NCBI GenBank assembly: GCA_038363925.1
Contig: JAQQWL010000002.1
Span: 4,836,001 to 4,900,000 of the forward strand
Source of the DNA: Apiospora phragmitis
Taxonomy: Eukaryota > Ascomycota > Sordariomycetes > Amphisphaeriales > Apiosporaceae
DNA: 64,000 nucleotides
Reading direction: 5' to 3'
In this document: one piece after another, positions 33,231 to 45,740 of the stretch
Layout of the letters: every line of letters starts with the position of its first letter
Numbering within the stretch: position 1 is the stretch's first letter
Translations under genes and position numbers: made by a program
The notes under the pieces: generated by a model
The model's input: the letters and a program-made list of their open reading frames with translations, nothing else
Database searches by the model: none
Told to the model about the DNA's origin: nothing

Positions 33231-34263
33231 ATGGCACGAAGGATCCCAACCGCAAGACTGAACAATAGCCAGGAGATCCCCGTCGTAAGACCCCTTCCTT
33301 ACTCTTGGGTACTCTACAGAGCATAGAATACCATTACTCACTGCTTGATACCGGAACCCAGATGGGGTTCGGGACCGGCACGGTCTGGTACAAGCCGGAC
33401 CCGACTGTAGGTTTCTCACAGGACGCCGTAGAAATGGTCAAAGCCGCCATCGCTGCCGGGTACCGCCACCTTGACAGCGCGGAGCTGTATTACACCGAGG
33501 AAGAGCTTGGCGTGGCCATCAAAGAATGCGGGGTCCCGCGCGACGAGCTCTTCATCACCACCAAAGTCTATCAGGGTGTTGGCAACATCCCGCAGGCCCT
33601 CGAGAGCAGCCTGAAGAAGCTTCAGGTGGACCATGTTGACTTGTCGGTTCAATTCCTTCCTCTCCCGACCTGGCTATGTATCAATGCTGATAAGTACTCC
33701 CGGGACCTAGGTATCTTTTGCATGACCCATACAAGACCATGGCCGAAGGCGTCACACTCGAAGATGCGTGGAAGGATATGGAGACGCTCCAACGCGCCTG
33801 CAAGACCAAAGCCATCGGTGTCTCCAGCTTCCTGCGACCGCATCTCGAGAAGATCCTCAAGGTCGCCGAAATCAAACCGGCGGTCAACCAGATCGAGTTC
33901 CACCCCTACTACCAGCGAACCGAGGACTACGTGCGCTGGGTGCAGCAGCAGGGCATCGCGGTACAGAGCTTCATGGGCCTGGCCCCCATCACCTGGGGCA
34001 AGGGCGGGCCCCTGGATGGCGTGCTGTCGGAGATCGCGGCGCGGCACGGCGTGCCCGAGAGCGCTGTCCTGTTCCGCTGGACCCTCAACCAGGATGTTAT
34101 CTCGATCACCACGGCGCGGACGGTGTCGCGGTTCGAGGACTACCTCCAGGCGTTGGACCTCCAGCTCTCGGAGGAGGAGATGGAGCGCATCAGCACGGTT
34201 GGGCGGTCGCATCATCTCAGGGTTTATCTCAACGAGCATTTCAGTTCTGATGATCGGTCTTAG
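33231..34263 (+). CDS. Aldo-keto reductase (295 aa)
   Basis: Three exons, 33231-33284, 33362-33642 and 33711-34263, join in phase; the second intron uses a GTCGGT donor. The product is a TIM-barrel aldo-keto reductase with the full catalytic set: Asp56 and Tyr61/62 in H-L-D-S-A-E-L-Y-Y, Lys86 in I-T-T-K-V, His116 in L-L-H-D-P. Later A-I-G-V-S-S-F and N-Q-I-E-F-H-P match the conserved barrel strands. It reduces aldehydes or ketones with NADPH in the cytosol; the substrate cannot be told. Length is at the lower end of the family. The D-P after the His replaces the more usual W-P. No lesion. Confidence 0.88.
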
Positions 34264-36187
34264 TGTCAGCCAGGTAGCCACTCCCTTGACATGCGCAAAG
34301 GGTTCAGAAGCCCGCTGGGACGATCTGCATCTGAGAGATGCATGTAAAAGACACTATGATTGTTTTTATTTTCGTCATCATCTCATGTGTTGAGGGTCCA
34401 ACCGTGAAACCGCGATTCCATCTTTCGTTCAAGCCTCCTTCCTGATTTGAGTATTCTGACAAGAATGGGGTAGTTTACCAGAGCTTTATCACGACTTTAT
34501 CGTTTTTAAGCATGTCACGTAGAGCTAGAGTTTACAGCCGTTATATCAAAGCAGCAAGCAAAGCGTCTGGGCTGTCTGCCGTCCGTTGCGGCCATTGAGG
34601 ATGAGCCAGGCTTCCCATGTGGCTTGAACGTTCTTCTCGTGTGCAGCGGATGTGTTCTTCTCGCGATACGTCAGTCCAGGGGCATTGATCTTGAGCATGT
34701 CGGCGACTTCAACGCCATGAATTTCGGGTCGAGCTCCTCCAGGAGGGCGCGCACGGCAAGTCGTCATGCCTCTGACTCAGGATACAGGTTGTTGGTGTGA
34801 GGGGTGTATAGATTCATCTTATTGGTCGGGTTGTTATACAAAAACGACAGAAAAAAGAGGCAGGGAGTTTGTTGTGAATGGGAAAAGAAGAGAGCAAGCT
34901 GGATGATGCTGAATCGCGTTCTCTTAACCCGATTCTTTAACAGTGAAAACAAGCACAATAACTTCAAGAGGCATCGAATGTCCAAGTCAGGTAGGGAATA
35001 AACCCGATAGTGACCACAAGCTGGCCCAAGTGTCAGGTAATCTGATAAAACATCTGACAAGCTCTCAGTATGGGCACCCAATATTATATATGGGAGTCCT
35101 TCACGAACTGTTGGGTATCATATAGAGCGGTAAGGGCTTACCTCGAGACAAGATACCAGTTGCTGGCCCAACGTGCCAAGAACCCCCGAAGCGGGGACGA
35201 AGCTTCGATGTCATGAGACTCCTGGAGGAGACCTTGGGAGAACTGACCCTGCTGTGCCAGGAAGAATACCCGGAAGGAACTGGTCCCAACCCTGGAGAGG
35301 GTGCGATGATGAACGAGCCCATATTTGTTAAAACACTCGTACGAGCGTCTTCAACCAGTCCATGAGATACTGACATTGTGTTTTATCAAGACTATATGGG
35401 AATATGTACAGAGAAGGGCCATTGATGTCATTGCCTCACTATTATAATTCCTGCCAAAAAGTAGGATCCTCATTTACCAGATCCAGGGGCCCAAAACACC
35501 TCTTTCCTTTATTATGGCGCGACTTAGTACGCTGATACATATTTTCACATGCTACAAAGGGTGTTTTCTTTAAACAGTCTGCTTGCTTTGGTGGTTCAGT
35601 GCGAGACAGTCATCATGGTTTGATGTTGAACATGAGCAAGCTACAGTATCGCGCAGTTAGGTTCGCAAGCTGTTTGGACATATGACTGTAATCATTACAC
35701 CGACATGGTTATATGGCACTGAGATGGAAATTAGGCGACTGCTCATTTGGTTATCCAGTGAGTTGTAGTCTTTAGATGGGGGCCCATGGTATCGACACGT
35801 CCTAGTGAGCTTTGCGCTGTGAGTGTGTATATACAGTGCATCAATCTCAATGTCTAGAGGATCCTTTAGTTCTATTACCGTGTTATTTTATGTGCCGATC
35901 TTCCTTCAGTTCTTCCCCCTCTTTACTGTGTGCCACAAGGTTAATTCAGTACCTTTGTGGTGGGTCGGCGAGTCAATGAACCGTGAGAAAAGGGTGATCG
36001 ACCGAACACTCCTGTGCGTTAGTAACCACCTGCACGCGTCCACAACTACGCGTAAATTAATTGCGATGCAGTAGTAAGAAAGAACGGCTTACGAAACTGC
36101 TCTTGTCTATTCAACACAATTCCTCATTTACCTGAACAACCCTTTCCCGAAACCACGAAAGCTTTTCATTCGTCGCAGAACAGCGAG
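34264..36187. other. Intergenic region
   Basis: Nearly 2 kb without a supported gene. A 73-codon minus-strand frame at 34546-34767 and several others have no features I recognise. Confidence 0.45.
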
Positions 36188-38188
36188 ATGTCGGGATCAA
36201 AGCTCACCACGGCTACTTCTCGCCGCCTCCGTTTGGAGTGGCCTTTGCTCGAAGATGCAGACAGACAAGATCTGACCGGCGTCCATGCTGTCCTCGTCGT
36301 CATCTGCCACCTCTACACCTTCCTCGACAATGACGACATCCCCGATAACGAAACACAGCCTGCAATACTCCAAGCGGCGCGAATACTCTTCGACAAGAAC
36401 GGCCCTGTGTCGGCGACTACAGGAAGGCTCTCCATCTCAAGATGAGAGCAGTTCACGACCTCTTGTTCGACCACGACACAAGCACCATCGACATATTCAA
36501 GTCCACACTGCTGAACGAACATCTCTGGTCCCGCGACGCTTTCCACCTCTGGCAGCGACGAGACTGGGCGCGCCCCCTTGACCAGCTCGGCGACTGGCAA
36601 TTGACAGACGAGACCCACCTCGACGACATGGTCTGCGAAAGCCTTGTCATGTATGATGGAACAACCACTCTTGATGAGTGTGTCAGCGCCGAATTCGGTT
36701 TTTTCGATGATCATATGACACAATGGCAGTGGTTTCGCCTGCCATGTTTCCGAGCTTTCATAAGAGTACATTACCAGCCACGACAGGCTCGCAAATTCAA
36801 AGATGTTCGGTCTTTCACTATAACATGCCAATCTTTTGAGTCGAAGAACGAGACTCCCCACGAGTGCCAGCTGAAGATAGTAAAAGAAAGATACACTATT
36901 GTTGCCGCTGTTCGCTTAGGAAGACATGGCGAAGAGGATGTCGTTCGCACCTATAACGCCAGCGGAGCCTACCTACTGGCTCCGAAGGACGCTACGTCGA
37001 TCATTGACGACAAGGCTCGCATTGGCGAGGATGGCCACGAGTGGTTGTTATTCTACTCAAAGTTAGGCAAGGGGCAATCAAGTCGGATCAGTGATGAGAA
37101 AGATGAACCGTGCGAAGAAGTCGCACCTTCTACATCTATCACTCGTGGACCCTCCGGAAAGTACTTGCAGTCTGCAAAAGCTACATCAGTGAACCCTGAA
37201 GCCGAAAAGGGGCCAGGTTCTCCTACTACTACTCCCACTAAGAAGAGCTTCATAGAGAACCTCTCCAGCCTCGCAGCAGAAATAGAAGGCCATGATATCA
37301 TGGTCTTTTCTAACATTCCTTCAAGACGGGTACCGGACATAAGCTTCACAGTGAAGGGACTGCCTGTGTGCGATATCGATGGTACTAGGAAGATACTCAA
37401 CCTACAAGGGTGCGTGCCTCCATTACCCACGTCGATTGCGGGACTGTTCCCCACAGCCTGGCTCCGACATGAGAAGGAGCTTGAGCAATCTGGACCAGAG
37501 GCAACTTCTTCAACTGTACCCCAGCCCTTTTCGCAGCCGGCCGAGGCGGGAGGATCATCTTCCAAGCCTCATGAATCCAAAGAGCTGGCGGACCAAGAAC
37601 AGACTGGCGCATTATCCTTACTTGCACCACGTAAGAACGATGAGTCATCTATTCAACCAGCAGCAGATAGTTGTCATCGTCAAGTACAGAGGCGGGTCAG
37701 TTGGCACAGACCTCAACATGTCCTCACACCATAACACCACGAAACCTAACCTAGGGCCCAAAATCATGACTATGGTCCAAGACGCGGGTCGGAAGCAGGG
37801 CGAGACTTGCCCAGCTCTGAGTTTCGCCGCTGGCCCGATGCCACTAAGCCATTTGGAGGTCACGCCTGTAGAGCGCCGCCGACTTGCCCAAGAACCCTGG
37901 CAGAAGGCTTACGATTGGTTGGTTTTCACGCAGTGGCACGCCTGGAGCAAGGAGCACCCAGAGCAGGTATTCCAACAGTTGGGAGACCTGACCCAGCGGC
38001 ACTACGAGGAGTGCTACAAGGAAGGGCATGACGCGCCTTCGGCACTGCAGCAGGAGCTGCAGCAGATGGGTCAACAGGAGGGACAGCCTCAGGCGCAAGG
38101 CGATGGATCTGCACGAAGTGAGGTTGGTGAGGCGGAGCCGGATCAAGTGGACGAGCAACATCGTGTCAAGCGTCGAAGACTTGACTGA
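36188..38188 (+). CDS. Unrecognised large protein (about 640 aa), one frame break and probably one intron
   Basis: Begins at the ATG at 36188 and reads to about 36402; a one-base shift at CCC (36403-36405) links it to the long frame running to 37631. An intron 37632-37699 (GTAAGA...GTCAG) then joins in phase to the frame ending at 38188. The central part is aromatic-rich (Q-W-Q-W-F near 36728) with alternating strands; the next part is Ser/Thr/Pro-rich and disordered; the C-terminal 130 residues are Gln/Glu-rich and end in V-K-R-R-R-L, a likely nuclear localisation signal. No domain recognised. If the intron is wrong, the last part is a separate gene starting at 37718. Confidence 0.5.
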
Positions 38189-39152
38189 TTAGATGGAATG
38201 TTGTGGTGTATTGATATAAGTTGCAAGGAATGAGTGCATTTGGTGGGACTGGCCATGATTCTTGGCTTGTCTGGGAGCCTCTTTGTTCTTATTGCCCCTT
38301 CCCATGAGGATAGCTACCTATGTTGTTCTTCTCCGTAGTCTGAAATGGATATTGTATAACCGTCACATCTTTTTTCTATTCCTATCTTAATATCGTAACG
38401 GCGGAAGTTTTCCAAGTTGAAAAGGAAGCCGGTGTGGTAGCCGTCGCGGTAGCCGGTGTGGTGGGTAAGTCGCGGGCCTATCAGAGTGGCTCCCTTAAGC
38501 CCCTATTTTACGGGCGGGGATACCCTACAGTTAACTAAAGCTTAACTCAGTAGCACCGAGGTGCCTGGTTTCAATTACATAATAGCTGCATTTTTATATT
38601 GGACAACGTTCTGGAAACAGCCGATCGAAGTGAAATATATCGGTGGCCGCAGCACCCGAGATTGGACGATGCTTAATTGTACTGGGGTAAGGCTTGCATA
38701 AAATGCATTGGACTGGATAAGGCCCAGACGTGCTTGAGCTCAATGCAGGTATCCACGGCTTCGCTCACAGCCGACCATGAACCTTTTACGTAAAACCCCG
38801 ACGGCGATTGTAGTTCAAGGGACCGAAAGGAAAAACCCCAAACTTTCGTATATGGCCCAGGACACTTATGTAGAGTTGTGGTCGCCGATGAATCGTCACC
38901 GCGAGCTCCGACTCTCACCACTCTCGGCAGATTCATTGGACGACTCGCCGGTGTGGATAGGTACTCGCTTCTCGTCTTCATCCCGAACGCCGTTCGAGAA
39001 CCAGGCTGGTTTATTGGACAACAGGCACTCTGCTCACATATAAGAAGACCGTGGTTTCCATCAGATGAGTCGGGATATTCTACCATATCAATAAATTTGC
39101 CCTCTGATACAAAGACATCCCAACAGCCACGTTCTGATCTGAGAATTTCAAC
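38189..39152. other. Intergenic region
   Basis: No gene seen; contains the asparagine synthetase promoter. AGCCGGTGTGGTAGCC-like short repeat near 38428-38460. Confidence 0.45.
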
Positions 39153-41604
39153 ATGTGTGGCATCTCTGTTATCCTGTCCCTACGTCGCCAGGCGTCCAAC
39201 GTCACCAACGGTGATCATCCTCAGGATCACAAGAAAGAAGAAAGACTGGCAAAGAGTCTAGACCTCATTGCGCACCGAGGCCCAGACGCCCGAGGTATCT
39301 GGGTCGATCCCACTTCCACTGTTGGTGAGTTGATACCATGGACGCTCTCGTTTCGTCTTACTCCCTTGGTGGTTGTCATTAATATCTTGCCTGGTCAGCT
39401 CTCGGGCACTGCCGCCTGTCTATCATCGACCTTTCGCCCAGCGGCGACCAGCCCTTGCACGACGACGGAGGACATATCCACGCCGTGATTAACGGTGAGA
39501 TCTACGACCACGAGCGCCTCCGTAAGGAGTGCGTCAAGGCTGGCTACCAGTTCAAGGGGAACAGCGACTCCGAGACCGCCGTAGCTCTGTACCAACGCTA
39601 CGGGGCCCCGGCCTTCCTGGAGCACTGCCGCGGCGAGTTCTCCATGGTCATCTACGACGACCGCAATGGCGAAGTGTTTGCGGTCCGCGACCGTTTCGGC
39701 ATCAAGCCGCTGTTCTGGACCGTCCAAGGTGACGAGATGTTCTTTGCCTCGGAGATGAAGGCCTTCTTACCTCTGGGTTGGAAGCCGGAATGGGATACGG
39801 AATCCATCGCTTTGAGGAGGTCGACTATGGGCAAATTTACAATCTTCAAGGGTGTCCAAAGGGTCAGTCAAGAGGCTTCGATGATCACTATGAGCAATTG
39901 CTTACTTAACTAATCACAGATTGAGCCTGGACACTACATGACTGTGGCGCGAGATGGATCCATTACACACAAGAAGTACTGGGACCTGGACTACTGTGAC
40001 AAGGTAGGTAGGACTGGATGATGAGATATTGTTCGCTTAGCTGACCAAGACTACCTAGACGGTCGTCGATCATCGATCCCCCGAAGAGATGGTCCGGCTT
40101 GTACGAGAGGAGCTCGTCAACGCCATACGCCTGCGGCTCCGCGCTGACGTCCCCGTCGGAATTTACCTGTCCGGAGGTCTCGATTCCTCCATGGTCGCCG
40201 GCATCATCAAACACCTCATTGAAACGGAGGGCGCCACCATGGGCAGTCAGGCTAAGCACGAGCGCATTACGACTTTGACCATTGAGTTCGATAGCAAAGA
40301 CAAGGACTCCGTCTACAACGAAGCAGGTAAGTAATTGCTTGATCGCCAAGGGGGACCTCAGAAAGAAACACGCTAACATGTTGGCCACAGCCATTGCCAG
40401 TCGAACAGCAAAGTGGCTTGGCGTACGCGAAGTGACGGTCAATGCGGACGAGAACCTGTTGGCGGAGCAGTTCGAAGCCGTTATTTGGTTTGGCGAGTAA
40501 GTACTCAAGTGCAATTGCGTCATTGTACCTTCTTCTCTATGCTGACGAGTGAAACTAGACAAGCGGCTCCTCAACTGAGCTTCGTCGCGAAACTCGAACT
40601 CTCAAAACGTGCCCGAGAAAGCGGAGTCAAGGTCATTCTAACTGGCGAAGGAGCTGATGAGAACTTTGCTGGGTATGCATCATTCATTTCAACTCCCATA
40701 GATTTCTCCCTTTCTGGAAAATTGCAGTGTTGCTGACATCAAGGGCAGATATCCTTGGTACCTACCGGATCTCCTGCAGGAGCCGGACTACTCCCAACCC
40801 GATGGACCGCTGAACCAGGACCCAAAGCTGCTGGCCGAGCTACGCGACAAGGCCTGGACGCAGTTCTGCGAGCTGTGGGCAGGCGTATACGATCCCAACC
40901 TCGGCGCCGTCGAGGCACAGATCAGCCCCGGCCTCCAGCGGCGCATGAACCACGTGCGGGCCTCGCTGGCCTTCGACTTCGAGACGGGCCGAAACGTCCT
41001 GGCGCCCGCGCTCCGAGCGAAGTACGACATCAACGTCCGGGTGGAAGCGATGCTCGCGACCCTCGACGCCGACACCCAGCAGAAGATCCAGACCAAGTGG
41101 CACCCCCTCAACACGAGCCTCTACCTTGGCGCCAAGACCGTCCTTGCCAACAGCATCATCCCCCTCAACGCAGACCGCACCGAGATGTCCCACAGCCTCG
41201 AAGGCCGCCCGCCGATCCTAGACCACAAGCTAGCCGAGCTCGTCTGCGGCCTGCCGCCCAGCGTCAAGCTGGCCTACTTCCCAGAGGGGTCCGGGCTCGA
41301 GAGCGGCCGCAGCGCGATGAAGTCGTACGCGGCCGATGCGGCGCAGGCGCGGTTCCGCGAGAAGTGGATCCTGCGCGAGGTGGCGCGGCCGTTCGTGACC
41401 GAGGAGATCTACACGCGGCCCAAGCACGGGTTCCAGGCGCCGTCGCGGTACGCGCGGGGCGGGCCGATGCATCGGCTGCTGTCGCGGCTGCTGACGCGGG
41501 AGAAGGTCGAGGCGCTCGGCTTTCTCGATGGGGAGGCGGTGGAGAGGGCGTTGGGGGGCGCGTTCGGGGAGGAGGAGGAGGGGGCGTGCGGCGGATTTTG
41601 CTAG
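39153..41604 (+). CDS. Asparagine synthetase, glutamine-hydrolysing, AsnB type (687 aa)
   Basis: Seven exons (39153-39324, 39399-39862, 39920-40003, 40059-40326, 40391-40496, 40559-40672, 40749-41604) join in phase without exception. M-C-G-I puts the catalytic Cys at position 2, the class II glutaminase nucleophile; H-R-G-P-D near residue 46 and N-G-E-I-Y near 99 complete that domain. The synthetase domain has the pyrophosphate loop S-G-G-L-D-S-S near 278-284 and G-E-G-A-D-E near 385. It transfers the amide of glutamine to aspartate with ATP. At 687 residues it is longer than yeast-type synthetases (about 570) and closer to the bacterial AsnB/AsnO group, which in fungi may serve as an extra copy. 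Third intron-donor style includes GTCAGT. The C-terminal 20 residues are Glu/Gly-rich. Confidence 0.92.
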
Positions 41605-42107
41605 TTGCGTGCTGGTGGCGAGTTATGTGAGCATTGGGGAGAGGTTTGGGGTTGGCAGGGCTTGTTTGGCATGAAGCAAGTAGTAGATATTGGGCACTAT
41701 TTCTTTTACACATCTTTTAGCCCTTGGTGGTTTGGTTTCCTATATTTCCGGGATATTTTCTTGCCTGAATCAATACTTAATTAGTACGTATGATTGCTCG
41801 AACCTGATTTGAAGCAACATCTATCTTGGTTGACTTCAGCTACTGATGTCGAATCTGTCTATTAGAGTTGGAGCATCTCTCCGAGGCATCTCATTACACC
41901 ACCCGGAGGAGTCTTCGTGCTTGGGTTACCACCGTGTTTTACTTCAATCCACCGATGCAGATGGCAGATCACTCTGCTTCCTTCTCAAGCAGCTCACGCA
42001 GGTCATAGTCAGATAAAGTCGATCACTAGGCTCGTTATTGATGCTCATAGGGCTGTGTTATTGACTGAGGTGAACTACCTAACGACAACTCTCAGGTAAA
42101 CCACAGA
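41605..42107. other. Intergenic region between convergent genes
   Basis: No gene; shared 3' flank of the asparagine synthetase and the secreted Gly-rich protein gene. Confidence 0.5.
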
Positions 42108-43404
42108 TCAAAGCTGCATGTGGCTGGGAGCCGAAATGAAAGCGGGCTGGCTCTTCGCGAAGATGTTGCCCGGCATCGGCGCCATTATGAATCCGTCGCC
42201 AAAGGCACCTGAACCGCCGGCTATTCCGCCATCCGAGGAGCCAAAACTGCCGAGCCCAATATGGGGCAGGTTTCCTGAGCTGCCTCCAGCGCCTGTGCCA
42301 GGGTCTGCTCCGCCTCCACCACCTCCAGGATTTGCGCTTGGATATGACTGGGCCAATGCACTACCCCCATTGTTACTTCTTGTATTCGATCGGAACATTG
42401 ATATCGCAGTGACTGAGGGATAGGTGCGTCCTTTGCCGTCCAGGCCTGGGTAGCGGTTTGTGTCTATCCCTGCTCGGTCGGCGCGGCCTTTCACGTGGGG
42501 AGAAAACCCCCATCTGCGAAGAGAAAGGTTAGCAAGATGGCCGGTTTCGAGACAGGGCACGCCACCGTGGGGCGGGCCGGCAGACTTACGAGTGAGATTG
42601 CTGCTCTATCGTAGGATTCGGGTACACGCCGCGAAGGGTGATGACACCAAGGTAGATCGGGGCACCACCAATGATTTGAAACAAAACGCGGTCCGGTCCG
42701 GGAGGGGGAGACCGAGGGGCCAGATACCGCCGTGAACCAGCGGATACTCGTATATCTGGGTCATATAGCGCCGTTGCGACGCAATTAGCGGGTCCCATTG
42801 ACCAACGCCTATGCGAACTCGTGCCGCTACCCCTCCCAGGGTTGGTACACCCGCGGGAACACTTCTCCGTTATAATCGGATCGCCAATCGCCAATCGCGA
42901 TTCTACCTTGGATCTCGCTCCAAAGTACGGAAGCGCCGGTTCTGAAACTCATGTAAACCTCGGCCTGTGAGTAGCCCCACGCTGTCTCATATCGTTGGCC
43001 ATCCTCAAGAGCAGCCGTGGACATGACCCAAACACCGTTAGGTGGTATCTGATTGTGTCTCTGGGCGAGTTTGTTGCAGTGGTAGGGGAAACGGGTCCTC
43101 AATCAAGCCGGTCCCTGGCGCGGGGTCGTATGGTCACCGAGGCTCGGCCCATTGGGACACGGAAGCGGACGCGGGGGGCACTCTCTCAACCACTGTTGTG
43201 GGTGACGACTCTGTCGCAGAGGAGAGACCAAACCAAGTAGAGTTGCCGTGAAGAAGGTATTCATAAACGGAAGCGTGGTCGGCATCCTCTGTCGCATTAC
43301 TTTCGGCAGAAGATTCGAGGGCAGAAGGACCGACGGGTCGACCTGCGCCGAAAGGAGCCAGCAAAGCCAGCAGAGCAATGGCAACGGACAAAATCTTTGA
43401 ACAT
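42108..43404 (-). pseudogene. Secreted protein with Gly-rich tail, several frame lesions
   Basis: An N-terminal hydrophobic leader (A-I-A-L-L-A-L-L-A-P-F) follows the ATG at 43404 after a one-base shift at a T run. The mature part continues through a TGA at 43134-43136 and shifts at CCCC (43085-43088) and GGGG (42830-42833, complement); then an intron of about 75 nt (donor GTAAGT near 42586, acceptor CAG near 42512) joins to a last exon whose C-terminus is 40% Gly with Ser and Pro, ending at 42108. Every segment falls in order on the same strand. No family recognised. The shifts look like homopolymer errors but the TGA does not, so it may be a true pseudogene. I do not give a joined protein. 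Confidence 0.5.
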
Positions 43405-44365
43405 GATATCAGTTAGAAGCAGTCTACCGTATCTGGGTTGTAGACCAACCAGCATTTTGGCCGTTTGTTATCACAGAACAATGGTCTGCTAGAGTGGACC
43501 TTGACAGGTTGACTGTGGTTGATCTGCGTCAAGTCGATGTAGAATACACACAGTAGCTGAAGGGCGAAAGTTCGACTGCGGTCGAGTGTATGAAGGAGCT
43601 GAGGCGAAGTTGAAAGGGATGACCAGAGGGTGGTTCAAATAGGTTGGACCAGGACGAGGGCTTCTAGTACGTCGGCGAAAGACACGAGGTCGGTTTCACG
43701 TTATCACGTTAGGCCGTCTCATGATTCCTACCATAACCTCTGATTGTATTCACTTGCTACAATATTGGTGATAATATGAGCAGGCTCTCCGGCTACTTTG
43801 GCATGATTGCAAAGGTCTTTGATTCCGAATCTGAGTTGCACGATATTCCCCGGAGGACCTCGATCAACATGTACACATGTACAGCCAATAGCTGTGCTCA
43901 GGCTCTCAACCCCGTATGACATATCTGGCTCACGAACTACAGTCAGTCGACTTGGATGTTTTGTCTCCAGTCCAATGCAACATAACTACATGCAAAATTC
44001 GACCATGGGCCGCGGTGCCACTTTTCCCACCAATAGATCAAGAGCACGGAAATTGCCAAGCTCGGGAAGGGAGATCTAGGCTTCGTTGCCAAGAGTACGG
44101 TTTCCTTTTCTGATTGAATTCTGACTTCTTCCTCGCTTCCCAGATGCCTCCCTTTATCCGGCGTGAGTGGGGGCGCCGAATCTAGCCAAGGGCCGCCATG
44201 TTCCGGTTTCCTGTGCCAGTTTTATTTCTGCCCCTCAGTCTCCCCGGATTTTCACGTCACTCGGGCTCCATAAGATGGGCCCGCATCCTACGCCAGTCTG
44301 TGCAGCGTCCGGGGGGATGGATCTACGTGAACTAGCAGGGATCGCGAGCTTATTGCAAAGTCACA
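43405..44365. other. Divergent intergenic region
   Basis: No gene. Should hold the promoters of the Gly-rich secreted protein and of the pectinesterase. Confidence 0.5.
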
Positions 44366-45740
44366 ATGAAGATCTTCACTGCGACGTTCTTCCTAGCCGG
44401 GGCCGCCACGGTGGTTCTCGCCGCCAGCCGCACCTCGCCCCCTTCCGGATGCCTGCACGTCGCCAAAGCCGGCGGCCAGTACACCAGCGTGCAGGCCGCC
44501 CTCGACGCGCTCTCAACCTCGTCCACGGCGGACCAGTGCGTCTTCGTCGACCAGGGCACCTACACCGAGCAGGTGTTCGTCGCCAAGCGCAACGCCCGGC
44601 TCACCATCTACGGCTACACGACCGACACGGGCTCGTATGCTGGCAACAAGGCGACCGTCACGTTCAACAAGGACGCCAAGGCTGCGGGAACAACGACAAG
44701 AGCGGCACGCTGCGGGTGGCGGCTGCCAACGTCAAGGTCTACAATCTCAACGTGGTCAACTCTTGTAAGTTCCGTTTCAGTGTTTGCGGAGCAAGCAAGC
44801 ATCTATGATAGACGTAGTACCGCACAAGTCTGACCAAATTCTAGTTGGAAAGGGTTCTCAAGCTATCGCACTCAGCGCACAAGCAAGTAGTGGCTATTAC
44901 GGCTGCTCGTTCTACGGCTTCCAGGATACGCTCCTTTCCAACAAGGGAAGTCAATACTACAGAAACTGTATGATCACCGGCGCCACGGACTTCATATTCG
45001 GCCAGGATGCCACGTCATGGTTCGAGCAGTGCGACATCCGAGTACGGAATGGAGGATATTACATTACTGGTAAGAAGTTTGCCCCTCTCAATCGATGTCT
45101 GAAATGGTAGTCATGCAGGCGCTGAGAAGAATCTGACCGGCTGACTTTGAATTGAAAACAAATAGCCAATGGCCGAGACTCGGTATCCAATCCCTCGTAC
45201 TACGTCTTCAACAAGTGCGACATTCGCGCTGCCTCCGGCGAATCCGTCGGCGCGGGCAGCTACTACCTGGGCAGGCCGTGGCGTACGTACTCGCGCGTTG
45301 TTTTCCAGAACACGGCCATGACCAATGTCATCAACGGCGCCGGCTGGCACGTCTGGGACGGAGACCAGGGCCTGGGCAATATCTACTACGGGGAGTATGC
45401 CAATACGGGAGCAGGGGCCTCGGGATCTCGGGTTGGCTGGTCCAAAAGGCTGAGCTCGTCGGTGTCCATCTCGTCGGTGCTGGGCGGGAGTTACGAAACT
45501 CAGCCGTGGTATGACGGTGCTTATCCAGGGGCGACTGCTGATGAACCACTGCCAGCCTCTACTACCACTACCACAGCAAAGACGACGGGGACCAACGCGT
45601 CGACGGATACTCCTGGCAATGGTGGAGGGGATTGTGCGGCTTCATATGGGCAATGTGGTGGGAAAGGTTTCTCTGGGCCATTTTGTTGTTCTTCAGGGGC
45701 TTGCAAGGTCTCTAATGACTGGTACTCGCAATGTGTCTAG
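44366..45740 (+). CDS. Secreted pectinesterase (CE8) with C-terminal CBM1, one frame break
   Basis: Exons 44366-44764, 44845-45069 and 45166-45740 join in phase once one G is added to GGG at 44686-44688. The signal peptide is about 19 residues. Numbered on the joined product of about 399 residues: catalytic Asp161 in F-Q-D-T-L-L, Asp182 in T-D-F-I-F-G-Q, and Arg245/Trp247 in L-G-R-P-W-R, the CE8 signature set. A Thr-rich linker follows, then a 35-residue CBM1 ([10 protein letters not shown] with the spaced cysteines and Trp/Tyr) at 365-399. It removes methyl esters from homogalacturonan in plant walls; CBM1 would anchor it to cellulose. A pectinesterase with a CBM1 is uncommon. Confidence 0.88.

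Noticed and set aside
33305..34393. 362-codon frame through the aldo-keto reductase
   Set aside because: It reads through the second intron and then goes out of frame in exon 3; the spliced product has the full catalytic set.
36188..37734. HORMA-domain assignment for the large unknown protein
   Set aside because: A superficial N-terminal resemblance only; no diagnostic motif visible, so left unnamed.
7146..41604. A secondary-metabolite gene cluster linking the oxidoreductase, aldo-keto reductase and asparagine synthetase
   Set aside because: The genes are 22-30 kb apart, with no polyketide or peptide synthase, P450 or cluster regulator in the window.
40755..41630. Plus-strand 291-codon frame
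   Set aside because: Out-of-frame reading of the last asparagine synthetase exon, Arg/Pro-rich shadow.
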